From NCBI RefSeq assembly GCF_030770395.1, contig NZ_CP132480.1, forward strand, positions 5,222,857-5,286,856: a stretch of DNA of 64,000 nt, given 5' to 3'. The notes under the pieces are model-generated. The model made no database searches. It was given only the letters and a program-made list of their open reading frames with translations, and had not been told where the DNA came from. A program made the position numbers and the translations under genes. Source of the stretch: Telluria beijingensis. Its GTDB lineage: Bacteria > Pseudomonadota > Gammaproteobacteria > Burkholderiales > Burkholderiaceae_D. Shown in pieces: positions 58,654-64,000 of the stretch (positions are counted from its first letter, which is position 1; each line of letters starts with the position of its first letter).

Positions 58654-60635
58654 ACACCACCCCAGCCGCCCCGAGCGGCGAACAGAACCTCGACCACCTG
58701 GAAGCACTGGCGCCGTGCCCGTTCTGCCGCCAGCCCGGCCGCATGCACGACGGCAGCGGATGGTATGGCGTGGGCTGCGACACGATCCACGCTGGCGTCA
58801 TGTGCCACGGGTATTGCTCGGCGCGTCAGCACACGAGTGCCGCTGCGGCGGCTGCCGCATGGAACCGCCGCGCCGCGCCTGCCGGGTTGTCGACCGCGCT
58901 CGCCGAGGTCACGGCAAAGCTGGAACGCGAAGCGGCCGCCAGCCTGTCGTTGGGCATGGAGAACCGCGACCTACGCGACCAGCTCGCCCGCCGCGCTGCG
59001 CCTGTATCAGCGCCTATAGCCGGGGATGCGCTGCGCGCACGTTTCGAGCAGGTAGCGCCAGCGTTCCGCATAAACGTCGAGCGCTCCAAGCCATTCCCCG
59101 AGAAATACCAGTACCAGCATGCGCAAGAAATGTGGGAGTTCTGGCAGCAAGCCGCCCTCGCCAACCAGCCAGCGCCGACAGCCGCACCGGAGCAGGTTGC
59201 ACAAGGTGCCGATGAAGCATTCATCGAGTGGATGGATGGTCGACTGTCTTCCAATCCGCCGAAACCAGCGACCGCCTATGAAGCTTACATAGAAGGTCGT
59301 CGCGCCGCCCTGTCGCAGCCATCCGAGGCCGCGCCGCTGGTGCATGGCGACTACGTACTAATGCCGCGTCGCCTGACGGCTGAAAACGGCGCGAAGGCCG
59401 CGATGATCGGCGAGTTCCACGAAGAAATCACCGTCCGCTGTCCAGACTGCGACGGCGCCGACGACGACCACTACTGCGCTTCCTGCAACGATGAAGGAAC
59501 TGCGCAACAGGCGGTTCCGGTCCAATGGGACACCATCAAGCAGATTTACGCAAAGGCCGTCGAACTTCTCGCCGCGCCATCCTTGCCAGCCGCAGCGGCG
59601 GGGGATGAGCGGGAACGAGCAATGGAAATCGTCCGGTCGCTCGGTTGGGAAGCTAACGGCACCTATGCCGTCACCCATCGCGGCGACAAGATTCATACTG
59701 TCGAGTTCCTGGCCATAATCCGCGCCGCCCTCGCGCATCAACCAGCGCAGGAGCAGGCCGAGCCGGTGGCGGCCGGACACTTCCAGCGAAGCGCTACCGG
59801 CGAATGGATGCAGGTATCGCGCCCGATGTCGGGGCTTCCGGGCGCAGTCATTCTGTACCACGGCCCAGACTGGCCCGCACCCTCTCAGGCGGCGCAGCAC
59901 GAAGCCGGCGACGAGCGCGCAGCAATGGCGCTCCTGCAGGAAGCCGCGCGCGCCTGGAATAACGAGCGCGATACCGAACTGGACGCCGTCATGGAGCGCG
60001 CCGAAGTCTTCCTGATCGAGCAGCGCGCCGCCTCTCCGGTTGTGCGTGCACAGAGTGAAGAGAGCGCCGACTGGGGCCGCATTGACACGGTGGGCGACAT
60101 GGTGCGCAACCTGCTGACGCTCGACCAGGCTGGCCCGATCTTCGCAGCGTTCCATACTGACCTTGATGGGAAGCGCGTCTGCCGCACTCGCCCGGTGACG
60201 ATCTCGCGGGAGCGCGTTGTCGACGGCAAGTGGGTCGACCCGAATCGCATCGACGTGCCGTATGCGCATATCGTCTGGGCCAAGCAGGACGAACCGGCCG
60301 GCGCCCAGCAGGCGCATGCAGGAGCGGATGAGACGGCTGCCGCAGCCCGCGACGTGCTGGCCGAGCGCCAGCGCCAGGTTGAAAAGGAAGGCTGGACGCC
60401 AGCGCACGACGATCAATACGAGTTGCACGAACTTTCGCTGGCGGCATCCTGTTATGTGTTGGCTGGCGAGGGCCCGCACCACCCGAGCGTGCCGGGAACT
60501 TGGCCGTGGGAGGAGTCCTGGTGGAAGCCGGGCGATGACCGCCGCAATCTGGTCAAGGCCGGCGCACTGATCCTCGCCGACATCGAGCGCCTGGACCGCG
60601 CAGCTATCCGTGCCGCTCAGGAAGGAGGGGCATGA
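58650..60635 (+). CDS. Mosaic protein with N-terminal Lar-type restriction alleviation domain
   Basis: 661 aa from ATG 58650 (GGAGG at -9). Residues 20-75 are Lar-like: LAPCPFCRQPGRMHDG, CDTIHAGVMCHGYCSAR, AAAAWNRR, a zinc fold that blocks type I restriction. Then several separate short modules: an FEQVAPAF...YQHAQEMWEFWQQA unit, a CPDCDGADDDHYCASCNDEG finger, SLGWEANGTYAV, and a C-terminal ERQRQVEKEGWTPAHDDQY...WPWEESWWKP...RRNLVKAGALILADIERLDR domain common in phages. An unusually long fusion. Confidence 0.75.
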   Translation: MNTTPAAPSGEQNLDHLEALAPCPFCRQPGRMHDGSGWYGVGCDTIHAGVMCHGYCSARQHTSAAAAAAAWNRRAAPAGLSTALAEVTAKLEREAAASLSLGMENRDLRDQLARRAAPVSAPIAGDALRARFEQVAPAFRINVERSKPFPEKYQYQHAQEMWEFWQQAALANQPAPTAAPEQVAQGADEAFIEWMDGRLSSNPPKPATAYEAYIEGRRAALSQPSEAAPLVHGDYVLMPRRLTAENGAKAAMIGEFHEEITVRCPDCDGADDDHYCASCNDEGTAQQAVPVQWDTIKQIYAKAVELLAAPSLPAAAAGDERERAMEIVRSLGWEANGTYAVTHRGDKIHTVEFLAIIRAALAHQPAQEQAEPVAAGHFQRSATGEWMQVSRPMSGLPGAVILYHGPDWPAPSQAAQHEAGDERAAMALLQEAARAWNNERDTELDAVMERAEVFLIEQRAASPVVRAQSEESADWGRIDTVGDMVRNLLTLDQAGPIFAAFHTDLDGKRVCRTRPVTISRERVVDGKWVDPNRIDVPYAHIVWAKQDEPAGAQQAHAGADETAAAARDVLAERQRQVEKEGWTPAHDDQYELHELSLAASCYVLAGEGPHHPSVPGTWPWEESWWKPGDDRRNLVKAGALILADIERLDRAAIRAAQEGGA

Positions 60636-61021
60636 TGGGCTGGAGCATTGGATACGACGATAACTGGAACCGCGACATCGGCTACGGCGTGCCGGCCTAC
60701 TGCGACCACCCAGGCTGCAAGGCGGAGATCGACCGAGGCTTGGGCTACGTTTGCGGAGGTGAGCCTTTCGGCGGCGAGCATGGCTGCGGGCTGTTCGTGT
60801 GCGGCGCGCACCAGCATGCGAACAGCAAGTGCTTCCAGCTTTGCCTGCACTGCGCGGACCGGCGCCGCAAGAAACTGACTCCCTCGCCCGATCACCCCGA
60901 GTGGATCCAGCACCAGCTGACGGATGCGAGCTGGGCACCATGGCGCGAGCAAAATCCCGAACTGGTCGCGAAGATGCGCGCGTCGCTCGATGCGTCCTCC
61001 GCTCAAGGAGATAAGCCATGA
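60632..61021 (+). CDS. Cys-rich (zinc) early protein
   Basis: 129 aa. Eight Cys in pairs (PAYCDHPGCKAEI, YVCGGEPFGGEHGCG, FVCGAH, CFQLCLHCADRR) suggest two zinc sites. A helical C-terminus follows. Overlaps neighbours by 4 bases. Unknown role. Confidence 0.65.
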   Translation: MMGWSIGYDDNWNRDIGYGVPAYCDHPGCKAEIDRGLGYVCGGEPFGGEHGCGLFVCGAHQHANSKCFQLCLHCADRRRKKLTPSPDHPEWIQHQLTDASWAPWREQNPELVAKMRASLDASSAQGDKP

Positions 61022-61245
61022 GTTTTCGACTGCCAAGGCTCGATGGTCCTTTCAAGTGCCGATTTTGCCCGTCAACGCTAGAGAATAAGTCATCGCACCA
61101 GGCTCAAGCATGGGAATGGATCACCGGCTACCTGCCCTCCACCGAGCACTGCTGTCCAATCTGCCTCAAGACAAATGGCGCAATGTGGCGGGAAATCGTG
61201 AGGCGCTCGGCCACCCGAGCCGCCGCTCAAGGAGAGAAGGCATGA
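61018..61245 (+). CDS. Small zinc-binding early protein
   Basis: 75 aa with CRFCPSTLENKSS and HCCPICLKTNG, a zinc finger. Basic end. ATG overlaps previous stop and its stop overlaps the J-domain gene. Confidence 0.6.
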   Translation: MSFRLPRLDGPFKCRFCPSTLENKSSHQAQAWEWITGYLPSTEHCCPICLKTNGAMWREIVRRSATRAAAQGEKA

Positions 61246-61889
61246 TCGCCGCCTACCCTCTCCAGTGGCCGGCCGGCTGGCCGCGCACCGCCGCCGGCGC
61301 GCTGCAGCACGGCAGGTTCGGCACCAAGCGCCAGCCGAAGGGCGCTAGCTGGTCGATGATGGTCGACATCACCCTGGCGCAGGCCACCCAGCGCGTGCTC
61401 GACGAACTGGCGCGCATGGGCATCGGCCGCGACGATGTCGTGATCTCGACGAATGTAAAGCTGCGCCTCGACGGTCTGCCGCGCTCCGGTGAGCGCGCGC
61501 CCGCGGACGCCGGCGCCGCCGCGTACTGGCAAGCCCGCAATGGCGACCGCCGCGTGATGGCCATCGACCAGTACCACAAGGTCGAGGACAACCTGGCAGC
61601 GATTGCAGCGACGCTGGACGCCATGCGCGCGATCGAGCGCCACGGTGGCGCGCGGGTGCTCGAGCGGGCCTTTACCGGTTTCACGGCCCTGCCGGCGCCG
61701 ACCGCGGCAAAGTACTGGCGGGAAGTGATGCTCTTCAGCGCGGCCACGCCGACCCGCGACCAGCTGCGCCAGCGGTACCGTGAGCTGGCGCGCAACCGGC
61801 ACCCTGACCGGGACGGTGGCAGCGACGCCGCGATGTCGGAACTGAACGTGGCCATGGCCGCCGCAGAGAAGGAGCTAGGGCATGCCTGA
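61242..61889 (+). CDS. J-domain-like protein
   Basis: 215 aa. The C-terminal 45 residues carry RDQLRQRYRELARNRHPDRDGG with the HPD tripeptide required to stimulate DnaK, and a following helix (AAMSELNVAMAAAEKEL). The front (PLQWPAGWPRT, YHKVEDNLAAIAATLDAMRAI) is a phage-specific domain. It may bring host DnaK to the phage replisome, as J proteins do in other systems. Overlaps both neighbours. Confidence 0.82.
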   Translation: MIAAYPLQWPAGWPRTAAGALQHGRFGTKRQPKGASWSMMVDITLAQATQRVLDELARMGIGRDDVVISTNVKLRLDGLPRSGERAPADAGAAAYWQARNGDRRVMAIDQYHKVEDNLAAIAATLDAMRAIERHGGARVLERAFTGFTALPAPTAAKYWREVMLFSAATPTRDQLRQRYRELARNRHPDRDGGSDAAMSELNVAMAAAEKELGHA

Positions 61890-62190
61890 CGAACTCCGCC
61901 GCATAGGCGCGCAGATGGCAAACGTGATGTACAACCTGGCGCAGCGGCCGGGCGACGCGCTGAAGCCGGAGGTAGTGGCGACAATGGACGACCTGCGCAA
62001 GCAATGGGACGCGGCAATTCGTGCGCCCAAGGCCGGGGCCGACGGCGGCGCGATGGGTAAGGATGAAGCCATCGACTTGCTGCGCGACGCCTTGCAGCAC
62101 TATCACCGCCTGGCGCCCAAGACCATCACCGCGCGCGAGGCGCTGCGCCTCACTGCTCACCTGGCGGTCGCAACTGAAGGTGCGCAATGA
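61882..62190 (+). CDS. Small helical early protein
   Basis: 102 aa: LRRIGAQMANVMYNLAQRPG, VVATMDDLRKQWDAAI, LLRDALQHYHRLAPKTITAREALRLTAHLAV. All helical. Unknown. Confidence 0.6.
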   Translation: MPDELRRIGAQMANVMYNLAQRPGDALKPEVVATMDDLRKQWDAAIRAPKAGADGGAMGKDEAIDLLRDALQHYHRLAPKTITAREALRLTAHLAVATEGAQ

Positions 62191-62393
62191 GGCTGGACGA
62201 GATCACGCACACCGCGCGCAGCAACTACCTGTGCGCCTGCTGCGGCATGACGGTGCCCGGCGGCTCGCGGTATGTGCGCGCCCAGGTGCCGGGCGGCGGG
62301 CTGGTGGCGAAGAAACCGATGCACACCGCTTGCTACACCAGGCGCGCGGCAAGCAATACCAACATGGAGAAAGCGCATGAGCGCAATATTTGA
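62187..62393 (+). CDS. Small zinc-finger early protein
   Basis: 68 aa with YLCACCGMTVPGG and HTACYTRR, a likely zinc finger near the N-terminus. Its 3' end overlaps the DUF4224 start by 17 bases. Confidence 0.6.
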   Translation: MRLDEITHTARSNYLCACCGMTVPGGSRYVRAQVPGGGLVAKKPMHTACYTRRAASNTNMEKAHERNI

Positions 62394-62637
62394 ACTGGCG
62401 ATTCCGTCGGAGACGTTGACCGCCGATGAAGTGAGCGACATCTCCGGGTGCAAACGCGCTGGCGACCAGATCGAGTGGTTGACGCGCAACGGATGGATTT
62501 TTATCCAGAACCGCGCAGGCCTGCCCATAATCGGGCGGCTTTACGCTCGCCTGAAGCTGGCCGGGATCAACCCGGCACTGCTGGCCGCGCCGGCCAGCGA
62601 CGGCGGATGGCAGCCCGATTTCTCGAAAGTTCAATAA
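62377..62637 (+). CDS. DUF4224 protein, candidate excisionase
   Basis: 86 aa. FELAIPSETLTADEVSDISGC, QIEWLTRNGWIFIQNRAGLPIIGRLYAR is a DUF4224 domain, found just before tyrosine integrases in many prophages. Its place and small DNA-binding-like fold suggest it helps excision. This role is inferred from context. Confidence 0.8.
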   Translation: MSAIFELAIPSETLTADEVSDISGCKRAGDQIEWLTRNGWIFIQNRAGLPIIGRLYARLKLAGINPALLAAPASDGGWQPDFSKVQ

Positions 62638-62647
62638 CAGGTAGGCA

Positions 62648-63706
62648 ATGAGACCGAAAACGAGCGGCAAGAAGTTGCCGCCGCGCATGCTCGCGCGAAA
62701 GAAGACGCTCAAGTCTGGCAAGGTGTGGGTCGGCTACTACTACAACGGCCGGGCGCCCGATGGGAAACGGATCGAGATCCCACTGGGCACCGACCTGATA
62801 GCGGCAAAACGGAAATGGGCTGAGCTCGAGTGTGCGGAGACGCCGTCCGATGCGTCGCTGATGAAGTACGTGTTCGACCAGTATGTGCGGGATATCCTGC
62901 CGAAGAAGAAGCCGTCGACGCAGCGCGAGAACATGCTCTGCCTGTCGAAGCTGCGACCTGTGTTCGATACGGCTCCGATCGATGCGATCCTGCCGCAGCA
63001 CATCGCACGCTACCGCGATGCCCGGTCGGCGCCGGTGCGCGCGAACCGCGAGATCGCCCTCCTCTCCCACGTCTTCAACATGGCGCGCGAGTGGGGCTTT
63101 ACCCAGAAGGACAATCCGTGCCGCGGCGTGCGGAAAAATAAGGAAGCACCTAGGGACTATTACGCCGAGGCCGACGTCTGGGATGCGGTTCACGGCGCCG
63201 GCAGCCAGGCGCTGCGCGATGCGATGGATCTGGCCTACCTGTCGGGCCAACGGCCTGCGGACGTGCTCAAGATGCGCGCGGCCGACATCAAGAATGACGA
63301 GCTGCACGTGCTGCAGAACAAAACGCGCCACGCGTTACGGATCCGACTGCATATCGACGGTGAGCCGACGCAGCTCGGGGCGTGTGTCGATCGGCTGATG
63401 GCGCGGCCGGTGAAGGCGATGAGCGGGGCCCTGGTGTGCACTGAGGAGGGCCGGGCCCTGACGGCGAAGATGCTGAGGGATCGCTTCGATGCCGCGCGGG
63501 CGACGGCCGCGGTCCTGGCTGAGAAGGCGCGCGACGAGGACCTGGCGCGCCGTATCAGGGCGTTCCAGTTCCGGGATATCCGGCCCAAGGCGGCAAGCGA
63601 AATTGCGAGCCTGGAGGACGCGAGCAAGCTGCTGGGCCACACGGACAAGCAGATCACGCAGAAGGTCTACAGGCGGGTTGGGGAGGTCGTCAAGCCGACG
63701 AGATAA
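62648..63706 (+). CDS. int: Tyrosine-recombinase integrase
   Basis: 352 aa. Arm-binding front (GKVWVGYYYNGRAPDGKRIEIPLG), core-binding helices (FDQYVRDILPKKKPSTQRENMLCL), then the catalytic domain: Arg202 in YLSGQRPADV, a Lys in QNKTRHALRI, Arg309/Arg312 in RDIRPKAA, His331 in LLGHTD and the nucleophile Tyr341 in VYRRV. The RDIR form in place of HDLR is common in phage integrases. It lies 130 bases from attR, as expected. Confidence 0.95.
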   Translation: MRPKTSGKKLPPRMLARKKTLKSGKVWVGYYYNGRAPDGKRIEIPLGTDLIAAKRKWAELECAETPSDASLMKYVFDQYVRDILPKKKPSTQRENMLCLSKLRPVFDTAPIDAILPQHIARYRDARSAPVRANREIALLSHVFNMAREWGFTQKDNPCRGVRKNKEAPRDYYAEADVWDAVHGAGSQALRDAMDLAYLSGQRPADVLKMRAADIKNDELHVLQNKTRHALRIRLHIDGEPTQLGACVDRLMARPVKAMSGALVCTEEGRALTAKMLRDRFDAARATAAVLAEKARDEDLARRIRAFQFRDIRPKAASEIASLEDASKLLGHTDKQITQKVYRRVGEVVKPTR

Positions 63707-63712
63707 GGCGGG

Positions 63713-63737
63713 AGTTGCGGAGATCGTCTCCGCAACT
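63713..63737. repeat. Perfect inverted repeat after integrase
   Basis: 11-bp arms AGTTGCGGAGA and TCTCCGCAACT with a 3-base loop. It could end integrase transcription, though the T tract is weak, or act as a paired integrase arm site, since TTGCGGA also occurs beside attL at 9456-9462. Confidence 0.6.
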
Positions 63738-63793
63738 TGTAAAATGACGGCTCTAGACCGTTAAATCCAGCGCGAGAAAATGATGAATCTAGA

Positions 63794-63823
63794 AACGAAA
63801 AAGCCGTCGAAAATCAACGGCTT
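63794..63823 (-). terminator. Phage-supplied terminator for the rebuilt tRNA-Ser
   Basis: Arms AAGCCGT/ACGGCTT with a 9-base A/T-rich loop, then TTTTTCGTTTC on the minus strand, 13 bases past the tRNA 3' end. It takes the place of the original terminator, which insertion moved to 9250. Confidence 0.75.
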
Positions 63824-63835
63824 GCTCGTGAGAAA

Positions 63836-63896
63836 TGGCGGAAGCGGTGAGATTCGAACTCACGAACGGGTTCCCCCGTCGGCAGTTTTCAAGACT
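63836..63896 (-). repeat. attR: 61-bp copy within intact tRNA-Ser
   Basis: Identical to 9290-9350. The match ends within the anticodon stem, so strand exchange occurred at or inside the anticodon loop to 3' end segment. This copy came with the phage and restores the tRNA gene. Confidence 0.93.
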
Positions 63897-63925
63897 GCTG
63901 CCTTCAACCACTCGGCCACGCTTCC
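63836..63925 (-). tRNA. tRNA-Ser(UGA)
   Basis: 90 nt with CCA encoded: acceptor GGAAGCG/CGCTTCC, anticodon loop CTTGAAA (TGA) in stem GCAGT/ACTGC, a long serine-type variable arm (GACGGGGGAACCCGTTC) and T-arm GTGAG-TTCGAAT-CTCAC. The 5' 29 bases are chromosomal and the rest is from the phage. Confidence 0.96.
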
Positions 63926-63938
63926 TTGAGGAACCGGC

Positions 63939-63967
63939 ATTATACATAAATCATCTGGGCTGGTCAG
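63939..63967 (-). promoter_or_regulatory. tRNA-Ser promoter
   Basis: On the minus strand CTGACC, a 17-base spacer and a perfect TATAAT (63944-63939), 14 bases before the tRNA 5' end. A sigma-70 type promoter that remains chromosomal after insertion. Confidence 0.75.
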
Positions 63968-64000
63968 GTTGTTCGCGTATTGCGGTGATGCATGCAAGCT

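Larger units (their letters stand above)
9290..63896. mobile_element. Prophage, HK97-type siphovirus, integrated in tRNA-Ser
   Basis: The bounds are set by a perfect 61-bp direct repeat of the tRNA-Ser 3' half. Inside are integrase, CI/Cro switch, early and replication genes, terminase, portal, protease, capsid, connectors, long tail tape measure, lysis genes and cargo. No interrupted essential gene was seen in the structural block, so it may be able to excise and form particles. No gene for a sheath was found, which with the long tape measure suggests a long non-contractile tail. Confidence 0.92.

Noticed and set aside
1..64000. Insertion sequences, transposases and rRNA
   Set aside because: None was seen on either strand; apart from the att copies no long terminal repeats or transposase motifs were noticed.

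Overview
The window reads as a high-GC betaproteobacterial chromosome, probably Oxalobacteraceae of the Massilia/Duganella kind. The main clues are a Reg_prop/Y_Y_Y sensor kinase, a PEP-CTERM protein, an ImuA homologue and a high-GC codon style. This placement is by gene content only. Into it is inserted one almost complete temperate siphovirus-type prophage.

Chromosomal left flank (1-9289): a truncated sensor protein with an extracellular sensing domain (1-742, minus), a secreted type-B carboxylesterase, a small membrane protein, a large one-piece sensor histidine kinase, a class II Fic protein, and an unusual fusion of a SAM methyltransferase with an HNH nuclease.

Prophage (about 9290-63896, 54.6 kb): it sits in the 3' half of a tRNA-Ser(UGA) gene. 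A perfect 61-bp direct repeat (9290-9350 and 63836-63896) marks attL and attR. The intact tRNA is now at the right end, with its 3' half supplied by the phage. From left to right the prophage holds: (i) a cargo zone (9351-11982) with an SOS-boxed imuA lacking imuB, a PEP-CTERM protein and small unknowns; (ii) a lysis cassette (holin, GH19 endolysin, Rz with embedded Rz1); (iii) tail genes with a 1713-aa tape measure and a G/GT-type pair with a perfect -1 slippery heptamer; (iv) connectors, decoration proteins, HK97-type capsid, ClpP-like protease, portal and terminase; (v) tRNA-Gly(UCC) and a zinc-finger protein suggestive of a late antiterminator; (vi) a RelA/SpoT-domain gene on the opposite strand; (vii) a leftward early operon with DUF1064 protein, replication-like protein, two Rha/KilAC-type regulators, Ref-like nuclease, PP-loop sulfotransfer enzyme, C5 DNA methyltransferase, winged-helix protein and a clamp-like protein; (viii) the Cro/CI switch; (ix) an accessory segment with a four-helix membrane protein; (x) a rightward operon with RdgC, DEDD exonuclease, tiny overlapping genes, a Lar-type anti-restriction protein, J-domain protein, DUF4224 protein and integrase.

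Control logic: matched 16-bp operators (consensus near TTTAGGNATACCTAAA) lie at the cro/cI gap (49935-50007) and again 3.7 kb away before the rightward operon (53733-53782), so one repressor appears to govern both early operons. Several intrinsic terminators sit between late genes, which fits processive antitermination. A recurring theme is RecA: a self-cleaving CI, RdgC, a Ref-like nuclease and an SOS-boxed ImuA are all on the element.

Most promising unusual items: the prophage RelA/SpoT gene (candidate toxSAS or anti-phage enzyme), the methyltransferase-HNH fusion, the methyltransferase whose recognition region is about nine degenerate repeats beside a PAPS-reductase-like enzyme, the orphan SOS-boxed imuA, and the two-gene insertion inside the tail operon.
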